A DNA stretch of 64,000 bases from Candidatus Gastranaerophilales bacterium (GTDB lineage: Bacteria > Cyanobacteriota > Vampirovibrionia > Gastranaerophilales > Gastranaerophilaceae): positions 1 to 64,000 of the forward strand of contig CALUSI010000012.1 in assembly GCA_944323395.1 (NCBI GenBank), given 5' to 3'. The notes under the pieces are model-generated. The model ran no database searches. It was given only the letters and a program-made list of their open reading frames with translations, and had not been told where the DNA came from. Every line of letters starts with the position of its first letter. Position 1 is the first letter of the stretch. The translations under genes were made by a program, and so were the position numbers. Positions 43,460-53,246 of the stretch are shown here, in pieces.

Positions 43460-44728
43460 TTGAAAAACGGTTCAATACTAATAATATCAAATGACAATAA
43501 AATTGGAATTCATATATCAGAAAAAATAAAATTATTAAGAGAATGTGATACTATAAAAATTGTTACTTATATTGAAGCTATATCCGTTCTTAATTCTACA
43601 CAACCGTCTTTGATACTGGTTTATTGTGCGAACTCTGATTCCATAAGCATAATAAAAGAAATAAGAACAATAAAAGCATTGGATAAAGTTCCAATAATTT
43701 TTGTGATGGACTCATTGGTCGAAGATTTATTAATGTATGCTTTTGATAATGGAATAGACGACTTTTTCTTTTTAACAGATACCGATTCCGTCATTTTAAT
43801 GCGAATATTTCTAACATTACAAAAGTCTATTTTATACAAACAAATTGATATTCATAATGAGATATTGGTATCAGCAAATATTATAGATAAGCAAACAGGT
43901 ATATATAAGAAAGAACAAGCACCAATTGCATTAAGAAATTTCTTTAGTAAAAGTATAGAAGAGAATCTTGAAAATACAGTATTTATGTATTTGAAACCTA
44001 TTCAAATAGATAACAAAAGATTAAATCTTCAAAAAATAGCATCAGTAGTAAAATCAATTCCAAGAGGAAATGATATAATCGCATATGGAAAGAGTTCCGG
44101 ATTTTATCTGATACTATATAATGCAGGTATTTCAGGTGCAAAATCAGTAGCATCAAGAATAAGAAATACGCTTGCAAACACCTGCAAAGTATATGCCATT
44201 GCAGCAGAAATAACAAATTCATTTGAAGAAATGGAGCCTATACTATACCAAAGTTTAAAAGATCAAATCGCCACAGGAAAAGAATTCAATTATTTATATG
44301 ACCTAACATTCAATGAAGCAGCAGATGTTATAGAAGTTCGAGATGAAAACGGAAAGAAGTTTAAAGATTTCAAAAAGGAATTTCATACTAATTTCGAAAA
44401 AATAGTAGCACCTGTTTTCTATCAAATTCAAACAGCAAACGCGGAAAAGTTTCCAAATGCCAAAATTGATTTTTCCATAGAAGAAACAGAAAGTAAGTTT
44501 ACGATTTCACAAGATAATATATCGAGTGAACTTATAATTACATATCCAACATATATAAAGTTACTTATGGACATAAAGCATAATGAAGAAGAAAAACAGC
44601 CGGAAATAAGAAGATTAACATTTGACTTTGAAGATTTTTCAGCAGAGAAACTTACATCAATACTAAATGATGTAATCAGTGAATTTTCGGCGAGATTAAA
44701 CCTAAACATAATGCACACAGCGGAATAA
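43460..44728 (+). CDS. Degenerate REC plus GGDEF-like signalling protein
   Basis: 422 aa. Start is TTG at 43460, 5 bases after AAGGTGA. Residues 1-~125 fold like a response-regulator receiver (ILIISNDNKIGIHISEKIKL; PSLILVYCANSDSISIIKEI; VPIIFVMD), but the phospho-Asp position is not preserved in the normal context. Residues ~140-290 look like a GGDEF-type domain (TGIYKKEQAPIALRNFF; NDIIAYGKSSGFYLILY) in which the GGDEF loop is replaced by YGKSSG. Enzymatic activity is unlikely; it is perhaps a sensor or scaffold. It is followed by the TIM-barrel gene after 3 bases. Confidence 0.6.
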   Translation: MKNGSILIISNDNKIGIHISEKIKLLRECDTIKIVTYIEAISVLNSTQPSLILVYCANSDSISIIKEIRTIKALDKVPIIFVMDSLVEDLLMYAFDNGIDDFFFLTDTDSVILMRIFLTLQKSILYKQIDIHNEILVSANIIDKQTGIYKKEQAPIALRNFFSKSIEENLENTVFMYLKPIQIDNKRLNLQKIASVVKSIPRGNDIIAYGKSSGFYLILYNAGISGAKSVASRIRNTLANTCKVYAIAAEITNSFEEMEPILYQSLKDQIATGKEFNYLYDLTFNEAADVIEVRDENGKKFKDFKKEFHTNFEKIVAPVFYQIQTANAEKFPNAKIDFSIEETESKFTISQDNISSELIITYPTYIKLLMDIKHNEEEKQPEIRRLTFDFEDFSAEKLTSILNDVISEFSARLNLNIMHTAE

Positions 44729-44731
44729 ATT

Positions 44732-45520
44732 ATGGCAAACAAAAACAAATTATTAATATCATCCTCAGCCAAAAAGACAATAAGAGACTCTGTACTTTTA
44801 GCGCAAGAACTTGGAACAGGTATTGAAATCAGCAGAGTTCCATTATTTAAAGACAAAAATCTTACCGTAAATGATACTATTGAAATTTTAAATAAAGATT
44901 TAGCAGATTTTAAAGATAGAGTAACACTGCATGCAATGTTTTCAGATGTAAATATTGCAAGTTCAGATTGTCTATTAAGAGAAATTGCCCAACAAAGATG
45001 TATTGAATCATTGGAAATAGGTAAAGGAATAAAAGCAGATACAGTATTATTTCATACCGGAAACAAAGGCACAAAGCATTATGGTTCTATTGAAATATTT
45101 AAAAAGAATTTTATCTCTTTCTGGAGAGAATTTATAAAAGAATTTGAAAAGGCTGATATTATTGCAGTAATAGAGAATGTATTTGAAACATCACCCCAAT
45201 TTTGTCTTGATTTATTTGAAAAGATAGATTCCCCATATTTAAAGCTTGCCTTAGATTGCGGACACGTAAATTTATATGCACATGATACAAATATAATTGA
45301 ATGGTTGGATGCATATGGCAATAATTTATATCACTTGCACATACACAACAATTTCAGAGAAAATGATGACCATTCTAACTTAAACAATGGAACATTAGAT
45401 TACGATACTATTCTAAAAAAGATAAAAGAATCAAAAATAGACCCGACATTTGTTCTAGAGATGTTTACTGAAGAAGATATAAGAAAGAGTGTAGAAATAT
45501 ATAACTCTATTATGTCCTAA
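44732..45520 (+). CDS. Xylose isomerase-like TIM-barrel protein (AP endonuclease 2 family)
   Basis: 262 aa, the usual size. Metal-ligand patterns of this superfamily are present: VTLHAMFSDVN, ADTVLFHTGNKG, IIAVIENVFETSP, LKLALDCGHVNLYAHD, LYHLHIHNNFRENDDHSNL and PTFVLEMFTEED. The family includes sugar isomerases, epimerases and endonuclease IV-like enzymes; the substrate cannot be set from sequence. It is in line with the preceding signalling gene. Confidence 0.8.
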   Translation: MANKNKLLISSSAKKTIRDSVLLAQELGTGIEISRVPLFKDKNLTVNDTIEILNKDLADFKDRVTLHAMFSDVNIASSDCLLREIAQQRCIESLEIGKGIKADTVLFHTGNKGTKHYGSIEIFKKNFISFWREFIKEFEKADIIAVIENVFETSPQFCLDLFEKIDSPYLKLALDCGHVNLYAHDTNIIEWLDAYGNNLYHLHIHNNFRENDDHSNLNNGTLDYDTILKKIKESKIDPTFVLEMFTEEDIRKSVEIYNSIMS

Positions 45521-45538
45521 ACACTATAGGAATCTTAA

Positions 45539-46354
45539 ATGAATATAAAAACAGAATTATTAGATGAAAATATTTTAAAAATAACGTCAAAAAGGACACT
45601 GACGTATTCACTAATAACAAATATATCATTTATTATTATATTTTTTACTGCTTTATATGCCTTTCATAATTTTATTGAATCATATCAAAAAGTATCTATA
45701 GGAATAATAAAAGATAAAAAGCTTTGCAACATAGAGCAAGATTTTTTCATATATGGAAAGAAAAATACACAAGCCGAATACATAGAAATGAAGCAAGCAA
45801 AATTATATACACATTCTAGCAGAGGTATAACAAGCTATTGTGTTGAATTACCTTGTGAAATAGACCATTCAAAATTTATACTATATAAAAACTATACGCT
45901 AAATAGAAAATTAACAAAATGGATTACAAATAAATTTAATGAATTGAATAATGATACATCTCTTAATTCCTTTAGAATAGATATACAAAGAGGTGATTTT
46001 TATAAAAGTTCATATTTCTTGTTTGATATATCAAGTGCTATTATATTATTTATTTTTTCGTTATTAATTTTAGTTTCTATCCCATACAGAAGTGAACTAT
46101 TAATAGATAAAGAAAAAAATATAATTCAAATAAATAATTCTACATTTCTTTTTAAAAATTTTCCGAAATTTCACAAAATAGAATTTGAAATTTCGAAAAT
46201 AAAAAACATAGATAAAAAAGACATAGGAAAACTATTTCAACCAATAATATTTACAACAGAGAATGGCAAAATATATAGTTTCAATATATTACAATTATCA
46301 CAAAAAGGAATAGAAGAACCTTTGAGTATAATAAAAAACTTTTTAAATATCTAA
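45539..46354 (+). CDS. Unrecognised membrane protein
   Basis: 271 aa. Two spans are visible (NISFIIIFFTALYAFHNF near 28-46, and ISSAIILFIFSLLILVSI near 165-183) with a ~115-residue domain between them, probably outside, and a ~85-residue cytoplasmic tail that resembles the beta-sheet tail of small PH-like membrane proteins. No family recognised. It converges on the next gene with a 12-base gap and no visible terminator. Confidence 0.7.
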   Translation: MNIKTELLDENILKITSKRTLTYSLITNISFIIIFFTALYAFHNFIESYQKVSIGIIKDKKLCNIEQDFFIYGKKNTQAEYIEMKQAKLYTHSSRGITSYCVELPCEIDHSKFILYKNYTLNRKLTKWITNKFNELNNDTSLNSFRIDIQRGDFYKSSYFLFDISSAIILFIFSLLILVSIPYRSELLIDKEKNIIQINNSTFLFKNFPKFHKIEFEISKIKNIDKKDIGKLFQPIIFTTENGKIYSFNILQLSQKGIEEPLSIIKNFLNI

Positions 46355-46366
46355 CATAGTAAAAGT

Positions 46367-47428
46367 TTAATGCTCAAACTTAATTTCTTTTAGCCCGAAT
46401 CCATTCAAATCAATCTGAACATTAGTTGAATCAATAGAAATCAATTCAGATTTTTCTTCATTATAGTCTATACTCCAAGTTCCAAGAAAAAGTGGTTTAT
46501 CTTTAGTAAAAGCATAGGCATATACAATTAATCTTTCAGGATTATTTTTATCCCAACCAATTGGAAAAATATCCCATAAATAATCTTTTAATTCAATCTG
46601 TTTATTTTGACGCCACCAGTATATTATAGCTTCTCTGACGGCAGTTAATCTTTTCCAAGATTTTGATTTAAAATCATAAATAATAACATTAGTCTGCCAA
46701 GTTTCATATAAATTAGAACCTATTTTCTCTTTAAAGGCAATCTTTGTACTATCTTTAGACCAATCTATCGGAAAAAGTGTTTTAAATTGGTATTCTTGTA
46801 AATAATCCATTCCAACAGTAACAATAGGATTTACATCACCTTGCATAACATTTGTTTTAAATAAAGCTTCATATGCATCATTAATATTTTCTTTAACGGG
46901 AATATAATAAGCCGATGATGATGTTTGAGAATATTTCGGATAAAAGAAACATTTAGTATACACCATTTTTTTATTATCTGGAGACAATATCCCCGGGGAC
47001 GCAATTGTCCTTTGATCAACAAGTTTTGTTAAGTCAATATTTCTTTGACCGGGAGGTGAATTATAACTCACAACTCTATAATGAGGATCAGGCAAAATAA
47101 TTTCACTATTCTGTTCAAAAGATGGTTCAGGTATTATAAAATCTTTTCTCTTTTTTTCAGCTGATAGCTTATAATAATCGTCCATTGTAATAGGCATATT
47201 AGATTTATCAATATTATGATAATAAGTCTTCTTTGATGGTGGTAAATGAAGTTTTTCTCTAACCTTTTCTTGCAAAGTTCTGGGATCATATTCCTTTTCA
47301 GGTTCTTCAACTTTAGATGAATCTAATACTTCAGAATTTAAATATAAAGGATCAGGAATAACCTTTTCAGCTTTTACAAAGGAAGATGCCAGTATTAAAC
47401 AAAATAATAAAATTAAATAATTTCTCAT
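46367..47428 (-). CDS. Exported protein, possible beta-propeller (TolB/WD40-like)
   Basis: 353 aa. Signal peptide MRNYLILLFCLILASSFVKA, cleavage before EKV. A Pro/Glu-rich linker (30-130) precedes a beta-rich region with SPDNKKMVYTKCFF, IDWSKDSTKIAFKEK and IGWDKNNPERLIVYAY, the blade-like pattern of TolB/PD40 repeats. Its ATG overlaps the stop of the response-regulator gene by one base, so it may be a regulated or sensory output of that operon. Confidence 0.65.
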   Translation of the reverse strand: MRNYLILLFCLILASSFVKAEKVIPDPLYLNSEVLDSSKVEEPEKEYDPRTLQEKVREKLHLPPSKKTYYHNIDKSNMPITMDDYYKLSAEKKRKDFIIPEPSFEQNSEIILPDPHYRVVSYNSPPGQRNIDLTKLVDQRTIASPGILSPDNKKMVYTKCFFYPKYSQTSSSAYYIPVKENINDAYEALFKTNVMQGDVNPIVTVGMDYLQEYQFKTLFPIDWSKDSTKIAFKEKIGSNLYETWQTNVIIYDFKSKSWKRLTAVREAIIYWWRQNKQIELKDYLWDIFPIGWDKNNPERLIVYAYAFTKDKPLFLGTWSIDYNEEKSELISIDSTNVQIDLNGFGLKEIKFEH

Positions 47429-48102
47429 TAAACAAGACCTTCTTTAACAGCTTGAATTGTCGCTTGAGTTCTGTTTGTAACATATAATTTTTGTAAAATA
47501 CTATGAACATGCGCTTTAGCAGTAGAAAGAGTAATAACAAGTCTCTTAGCAATTTGAGAGTTATTTAGCCCTTCAACAATTAAAGCTAACACTTCAATTT
47601 CTCTATCTGTAAGACCATAAACATTCTTTGCATTTTTATTTACTGATGAGATATTGTTATCAGAAGATGTCGAAGTTTGTCTCTTTACACTTGATAAAAC
47701 CAACCTTGCAATAGCAGGGTCTAACCAAGCAGTACCTTCTGCTACAGCTTTGATAGCAGAAATCATTTGTTCTTCATTAGCCCCCTTCATAATATATCCG
47801 TCAGCCCCTGCAGATAAAGAATCAAATACATCATCTTCTGATTCTCTTGAAGTAAATATCAAAACTTTAATATTAGGATTAGACTTCTTAATTAAAGAAG
47901 TGGCTTGAATACCATCCATTTCCGGAAGTCCTATATCCATAAGAACAACATCAGGATTCAGCTTCAAAGCAAGTTCAACGCCTTTTTTACCATTTTCAGC
48001 TTCCCCTATTAAGTTAATGTCCTTAGAATTTTCAAAGACAAGAGAAAGTCCAAGCCTTACCATAGTATGATCTTCTACAAGTAAAACCTTTATACCGTCC
48101 AT
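47428..48102 (-). CDS. NarL/FixJ-family response regulator
   Basis: 224 aa. Receiver domain with acidic pair E10-D11, phospho-acceptor D56 (DVVLMDIGLPEMDG), Ser/Thr at FTS and Lys in GYIMKGA. A Ser/Asn-rich linker leads to a LuxR-type HTH (LTDREIEVLALIVEGLNNSQ, then LSTAKAHVHSILQKL). It overlaps the kinase gene by 13 bases, forming a two-component pair. Confidence 0.92.
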   Translation of the reverse strand: MDGIKVLLVEDHTMVRLGLSLVFENSKDINLIGEAENGKKGVELALKLNPDVVLMDIGLPEMDGIQATSLIKKSNPNIKVLIFTSRESEDDVFDSLSAGADGYIMKGANEEQMISAIKAVAEGTAWLDPAIARLVLSSVKRQTSTSSDNNISSVNKNAKNVYGLTDREIEVLALIVEGLNNSQIAKRLVITLSTAKAHVHSILQKLYVTNRTQATIQAVKEGLV

Positions 48103-49634
48103 AATTTATCCTCATTTTTTAACATAACGGAATCAAGCAGAACAAAGAAGAATTCACTACCTTGGCCTTTATCACTTTCAAGCCAAATTTTACCGCCATG
48201 TGCATCTATAATTTGTTTAGACAAATAAAGTCCTAAACCGGTACTGATAGAACGTTTTTCCTGAGTCCCTTGTGAAAAACGCTTGAATAACTTAGGAATA
48301 TCCTTCTTGTAAATACCTTCTCCGTTATCTTTTACAGAGAAATGCAAGTCATTTGACTCAATTTCTGCTTTTACTTCAATGTATCCGCCATTTTGAGTAT
48401 ATTTAACAGCATTACCAAGTAAATTTATAATAACTCTTCTTATTTCATTTCTATCAGCCAAAACTTCTGCAGAATCTAAATTTTTATATATTTTCTCAAT
48501 TTTTTGATGTTTTGAATCAGCAATTGGTAAAACTTGTTCAATACATTCATCAAGAAGTAAGGAAAAATCAAAAGGTGTTTTAACTAATTTTAAACGCCCG
48601 GCTTCATACTTATAAACTTCTAATAATGTATTAACTAAGCCTAGCATGTCTTCATGACTTTTTTTCATTGTTTTTAGGAGCATTTGCTGTTTTTCATTCA
48701 ACTCACCAAGTTTACCGTTAAGGAAATATTCTAAGGTTTGTATTGAAGCTACAGAAGGCGTTCTAAGATCATGAGTCAGAGTTGCAATAAAATCTTCTCT
48801 AAGTCTATCCATTTCTTTTTGAAAATGAACGTTTCTTATTACAAACACATATTTTTCTTGTTCATTTTCTGATTTAGCAGGTATATATGCACAACTAATC
48901 TCAACAGGGATTTTATTACCATTAACAACATTTATAACATTAATTTCTCTGAGCAAATTTTCATCTTTGCATGATAATACTTCAATCCAGTCAGTCTCTT
49001 TTGTTTCAAAAAGTTCTTTTATATTTTTTGTTTTTAAAATTTCTTCAGACAAACCAAACAATAACTCACATGCAGGATTTACATCTAAAACAACACCATT
49101 AGAAGAAAGAAGTATTATTCCATCAGCACAATTAGTAATTATCGCAGATAATCTTTCATTCATTTCGATAATGTCAGCAGTTTTTTCTTTTACAAGCGCT
49201 TCTAAATTTTGAGAATATTTTGTCAATTGTTTATTTGTTTCTTCTAATTTTTCTATTAAATGAGCTCTTTCATAGGCATTTTTTATATTTATAATAAGTT
49301 CATCATTATCCCAAGGTTTTTCAATATATTTATAAAGACCAACTTCGTTTATAGCTCTAATGGCATTTTCTTTATCTGCATAACCAGTAAGTAAAATCAT
49401 ACTTGCATTTGGATACATTGCTTTTGCTTTTGAAAGAAACTCTAGTCCATTCATTGGCGGCATCATAAAATCAGAAATTATTACATCTCTAGAGTTTTTT
49501 TCTAAATATTTAAGCGCCTCAATAGGATCATTAAAAAAAGCAGCATCACAAAATCCTTCTAACATAAATAAAGATTTTAATGAAGAAGTAACAAGTTTAT
49601 CATCATCAAGAACTAGTATTTTATATTTTTGCAT
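48090..49634 (-). CDS. Histidine kinase with N-terminal receiver and PAS domain
   Basis: 514 aa, no membrane span, so cytoplasmic. Receiver 1-~120 with D55 (DVIISDFMMPPMNG), coiled coil ~125-155, PAS ~155-270 (GIILLSSNGVVLDVNPACEL), HisKA with the phospho-His in IATLTHDLRTPSVAS, and HATPase with N box NLLGNAVKYTQNGG, G1 DNGEGI and G2 STGLGLYLSKQIID. Receiver-first layout suggests input from another kinase before its own relay to the adjacent NarL-type regulator. Confidence 0.92.
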   Translation of the reverse strand: MQKYKILVLDDDKLVTSSLKSLFMLEGFCDAAFFNDPIEALKYLEKNSRDVIISDFMMPPMNGLEFLSKAKAMYPNASMILLTGYADKENAIRAINEVGLYKYIEKPWDNDELIINIKNAYERAHLIEKLEETNKQLTKYSQNLEALVKEKTADIIEMNERLSAIITNCADGIILLSSNGVVLDVNPACELLFGLSEEILKTKNIKELFETKETDWIEVLSCKDENLLREINVINVVNGNKIPVEISCAYIPAKSENEQEKYVFVIRNVHFQKEMDRLREDFIATLTHDLRTPSVASIQTLEYFLNGKLGELNEKQQMLLKTMKKSHEDMLGLVNTLLEVYKYEAGRLKLVKTPFDFSLLLDECIEQVLPIADSKHQKIEKIYKNLDSAEVLADRNEIRRVIINLLGNAVKYTQNGGYIEVKAEIESNDLHFSVKDNGEGIYKKDIPKLFKRFSQGTQEKRSISTGLGLYLSKQIIDAHGGKIWLESDKGQGSEFFFVLLDSVMLKNEDKLWTV

Positions 49635-49694
49635 ACACGCTCCCTAATAAAATGATAGTTTAAAATGGTCAAAGAAACAAATATTGTTACAATA

Positions 49695-51614
49695 TTAAGA
49701 TTGAGTTTCTCTAAGTTTTTCAATATCAAGTTGCTTAACTTCTAAATCTTTAATAGTAGACTGAAGTAATATAATTTCAGCTTTCAGAGCAGAAATAACA
49801 GATGGCAATTTGAGATAAGCTTGTTTATCATTTATACGCCTAATATGAGCAGTTAAAGATTGAGACTCAATTTGAGCATCTTCTAAAGTTTTCCCTGCAG
49901 TAATTTTTAAATAATTTTCAATATTTTTTTCAGAAGAACTAATTTGTTTTTTTAACTCAGATTCTTGCCTTTTCAAAGAATCAAGCTCACATTGAAATTC
50001 CTTACGTTTCAGAGCATCATTTGCAGTTATTACTATATTCGATTGTAATAATTCAGAAATTTCAGCATCAATTGAATTTTTTGCAGCAATATTGATAATT
50101 GCTTTCAAGCCATTACCGGCTGAATGTGCTTCAATATACTTAGCAGCTTCTACAAGAGAAAGGTATCTTTGATAAAGAGCTTGCTCATCTTCTGAAAATA
50201 AAGAAGGATCGAAGTCATTTTCAGAATACTGCAAAATTTCAGCCTCTAAATTAAAAATTCCTTGCTGGCAAGACAATAAAGAACTATTTAGTTGTTCTAA
50301 GTTAGCCTTTTCTGCAGCAATTTTAAGATGTGCAGAAATTATAGCATCAACCTTATTTTTAGAAACTTGCAACATTTCTAAAGTAGGGAAATTCTCATCA
50401 AGCTCCATTATTTCAAGTTCTAAATCATCTTTACGAGATTCTTGTAGTTCAATATCTTGATTCAAAGTAGCAATAGAAGCTTTATAAGCTTGAATTTTTT
50501 CTTCTTTCTCAGCATCTGTCATTTGAACTTTAGGATTTTTTTTAGCTTTCTTCGGTGGATTTCGCAAATCATTCAATGCAGAACTAATATTACTTCTTCT
50601 ATCTCTAAGAGTTTGTATTGCATTTATCAACTGATCACGTTGATTAACTTTTTGTATTCTTTTAATTAAAGCTTGATATTCCTCATCAGAAGAAACAGAA
50701 TCCAATTTTGTTTGTAGTGTTTCAATTTCAGCCTGTTTTGACAGAATTTCATCTTTGCAATTTTGAATACTTGTCGAAACAGAAGAGTTAGCTTCTAATA
50801 TTCTAAAATCAATACTTCCTAGCCGAGAAACCGTTTCTTCTCTTTGACCAAAAAGTCTTTGGACATATTTTAGCAAATTTGTAGCCGACATTCTGCTCAA
50901 TATACTGGATGCAGAAGAAGACATTAAATTCGAATGAGCATAATGAAATTTATCAGGAGGCATGTTTTCTTTGATAGAAGGAAACATAGCATAAAATTCA
51001 GGAAAAGACATGCCCTTTTTCAGATCATGATTGCAACAATAACAAGCCTCAACCAAATTAATATCAGAATTATTATTTTCCTCATCTAAATTTTGTGGGG
51101 AAACATGGTCAACTGTTCTGGTTAACGGTCGCATGTTCCTTTTCAAGACTTCAAACGCATCATCTAGCTCTAGATGATATATTTGCTGAAATATAGCATC
51201 ACCTTTTAGAAATGATTTATCTTCCGCAAATTTTAAAAATTTCTTAAAAAAATCAATTTCATCATGGTTTTCTATCTTTTTAGCAAAAGTTAATTCTTCA
51301 GAACGAAATGCTGATTCAAGCTTTTCCAATACACTTTTAATATCACCTTGTAAACGGTGTGATTTTGAACTCAACATACTTTTGGCAAGTGCTTCAATTT
51401 GCGCTTCGCTATACACCTTACATCCACAATACGCACAGTGATTAGTAGGATTAATAATAGAATCTATGTCATATTTTTTCGCACTAAAAGAAATTATATC
51501 TCCAAAGGAACTTTGACTATTTTTAACCAAATAGGAGCTATTCTTACCTGATTGATTAACAAGTAAACTTTTTCTAAAAAGATTATTATAATTACTTACA
51601 CTTTGAATTTTCAC
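49695..51614 (-). CDS. HNH-type nuclease-like domain fused to a long coiled coil
   Basis: 639 aa, lineage-specific. The N-terminus has FGDIISFSAKKYD (SFG-type motif). A first Cys pair C60-AYC-G (C60, C63) and, after a helical insert, TRTVDHVSPQNLDEENNNSD, INLVEACYCCNHDLK give DH170, N186 and C191/C194-N195, the pattern of an HNH fold with a zinc ribbon. Residues ~255-635 are a continuous heptad-rich coiled coil with a Pro/Lys break near 375. It could be a DNA-binding or nuclease protein tethered by the coil. The nuclease assignment is by motif only. Confidence 0.65.
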   Translation of the reverse strand: MKIQSVSNYNNLFRKSLLVNQSGKNSSYLVKNSQSSFGDIISFSAKKYDIDSIINPTNHCAYCGCKVYSEAQIEALAKSMLSSKSHRLQGDIKSVLEKLESAFRSEELTFAKKIENHDEIDFFKKFLKFAEDKSFLKGDAIFQQIYHLELDDAFEVLKRNMRPLTRTVDHVSPQNLDEENNNSDINLVEACYCCNHDLKKGMSFPEFYAMFPSIKENMPPDKFHYAHSNLMSSSASSILSRMSATNLLKYVQRLFGQREETVSRLGSIDFRILEANSSVSTSIQNCKDEILSKQAEIETLQTKLDSVSSDEEYQALIKRIQKVNQRDQLINAIQTLRDRRSNISSALNDLRNPPKKAKKNPKVQMTDAEKEEKIQAYKASIATLNQDIELQESRKDDLELEIMELDENFPTLEMLQVSKNKVDAIISAHLKIAAEKANLEQLNSSLLSCQQGIFNLEAEILQYSENDFDPSLFSEDEQALYQRYLSLVEAAKYIEAHSAGNGLKAIINIAAKNSIDAEISELLQSNIVITANDALKRKEFQCELDSLKRQESELKKQISSSEKNIENYLKITAGKTLEDAQIESQSLTAHIRRINDKQAYLKLPSVISALKAEIILLQSTIKDLEVKQLDIEKLRETQS

Positions 51615-51743
51615 AGTTTATCTCTCAAACATATCACTTAGAAAACGTATGAAAACAATATTTTTTGTTATTTTATTAAAAAAGATTAAAAAGAAGACAA
51701 AAACAATAAAAATAAAAAGTTTAATAAAAAATTATCGCTTATA

Positions 51744-51771
51744 AAAAAGAAAAGGCTGATTTCAGCCTTTT
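51744..51771 (-). terminator. Intrinsic terminator of tuf
   Basis: On the minus strand AAAAGGCTGA-AA-TCAGCCTTTT is followed by CTTTTTT, about 22 bases past the tuf stop. The A-rich left flank also allows some function on the other strand. Confidence 0.88.
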
Positions 51772-51793
51772 CTTTTATTTAGATTAATATTTA

Positions 51794-53002
51794 CTATTCA
51801 GTAATTTTATCTACAACACCAGCACCAACTGTACGACCACCTTCTCTGATAGCAAATCTCATACCTTGTTCAATAGCTACAGGAGAAATAAGTTCTACAT
51901 CCATAACTACGTTATCACCAGGCATTACCATTTCACCATCAAATTTGATAGAACCAGTAACGTCAGTTGTTCTAATGTAGAATTGAGGTCTGTAACCTGG
52001 GAAGAATGGAGTATGACGACCACCTTCATCTTTTGTTAATACATAAACGTTAGCAGTAAATTTAGTATGAGGTTTAATAGAACCAGGAGCTGCTAATACT
52101 TGACCTCTTTGAACTTCAGATTTGTCAACACCTCTTAATAAAGCTCCGATATTATCACCAGCGATACCTTCATCAAGAAGTTTTCTGAACATTTCAACAC
52201 CAGTTACAGTAGTCTTTTTAGTTTCGCCGAAACCAACGATTTCAACTTCTTGACCAACTTTAACTTTACCACGTTCAACTCTACCAGTTGCAACAGTACC
52301 ACGACCTGTAATAGAGAAAACATCTTCAACCGGCATTAAGAATGGTTGGTCAACATCACGTTCAGGAGTTGGGATCCAAGTATCAACTGCATCCATAAGT
52401 TCCCAAATTTTGTCAACCCATTTATCTTGACCACGACCAATTGTTGGGTTAGCTTGAACAGCTTCTAAAGCTTTTAAAGCAGAACCTCTGATGAAAGGAG
52501 TATTGTCACCGTCGAATTCGTAGCTTGATAATAATTCTCTAGCTTCCATTTCAACTAATTCTAACAATTCTTCATCTTCAACCATATCACATTTGTTCAA
52601 GAAAACTACTAATTTTGGAACACCAACTTGTCTAGCAAGTAAGATGTGTTCTCTTGTTTGAGGCATTGCACCATCAGTAGCTGCAATAACTAAGATACCA
52701 CCATCCATTTGAGCTGCACCTGTAATCATATTTTTTACATAGTCAGCGTGTCCAGGACAGTCAACGTGAGCATAGTGTCTTGCATCTGTTTCATATTCTA
52801 CGTGAGCTGTAGAGATTGTTATACCTCTTGCTTTTTCTTCTGGAGCTGCGTCGATTTCATCAAACTTTTTAGCTTGAGCCTTACCAACAGCTGCCATACA
52901 AGATGTGATTGCTGCAGTTAATGTTGTTTTACCGTGGTCAACGTGACCTACAGTACCAATATTAACGTGCGGTTTAGTTCTTTCAAACTTTTCGCGTGCC
53001 AT
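51794..53002 (-). CDS. tuf: Elongation factor Tu
   Basis: 402 aa. It starts [21 protein letters not shown]1 GHVDHGKT (18-25), the effector loop [13 protein letters not shown]3 [13 protein letters not shown]4 NKCDM and G5 GSALKALE, then domains 2 and 3 ([24 protein letters not shown]). It delivers aminoacyl-tRNA to the ribosome. It is the last gene of a tRNA-tuf operon in the order Thr(TGT), Tyr, [broken slot], Thr(GGT), tuf, as in the E. coli tufB operon. Confidence 0.97.
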   Translation of the reverse strand: MAREKFERTKPHVNIGTVGHVDHGKTTLTAAITSCMAAVGKAQAKKFDEIDAAPEEKARGITISTAHVEYETDARHYAHVDCPGHADYVKNMITGAAQMDGGILVIAATDGAMPQTREHILLARQVGVPKLVVFLNKCDMVEDEELLELVEMEARELLSSYEFDGDNTPFIRGSALKALEAVQANPTIGRGQDKWVDKIWELMDAVDTWIPTPERDVDQPFLMPVEDVFSITGRGTVATGRVERGKVKVGQEVEIVGFGETKKTTVTGVEMFRKLLDEGIAGDNIGALLRGVDKSEVQRGQVLAAPGSIKPHTKFTANVYVLTKDEGGRHTPFFPGYRPQFYIRTTDVTGSIKFDGEMVMPGDNVVMDVELISPVAIEQGMRFAIREGGRTVGAGVVDKITE

Positions 53003-53061
53003 GAGTTTAAACTCCTTTTTCTTTAATATGTCTACTTTTTGATTTCTATCATATACATTTT

Positions 53062-53133
53062 AGCCCTTGATGGGACTTGAACCCATGACCTTTCCCTTAC
53101 CAAGGGAATGCGCTACCTCTGCGCCACAAGGGC
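53062..53133 (-). tRNA. tRNA-Thr (GGT)
   Basis: On the minus strand the 72-base gene has acceptor GCCCTTG/CAAGGGC with discriminator U, D-arm GCGCAGAGGTAGCGC, anticodon stem TTCCC/GGGAA around TTGGTAA (anticodon GGT), and T-arm TGGGTTCAAGTCCCA. It lies 60 bases ahead of tuf. Confidence 0.93.
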
Positions 53134-53236
53134 ATGAATGCTTGCCCAAATTTATGCGCCTTCCCAACGGGAATGCTACCTCTCCTGAAACGATAATTAA
53201 TCGTTTCACTCGGCAGAGTCTCTGCGCCACAAGGGC
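53134..53236 (-). pseudogene. Broken, insertion-bearing tRNA-Thr (GGT) copy in the operon's tRNA-Gly slot
   Basis: Read on the minus strand, it repeats 17 bases of the neighbouring tRNA-Thr 5' end exactly (GCCCTTGTGGCGCAGAG), is interrupted in the D-arm by about 40 bases holding the hairpin GAAACGAT-TAATT-ATCGTTTC, resumes with GAGGTAGC and ATTCCC...GGGAA fragments, and then loses the T-arm. The anticodon loop is damaged. It sits between tRNA-Tyr and tRNA-Thr(GGT), where tRNA-Gly(TCC) is found in E. coli. Confidence 0.75.
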
Positions 53237-53246
53237 TCATAAAAAA

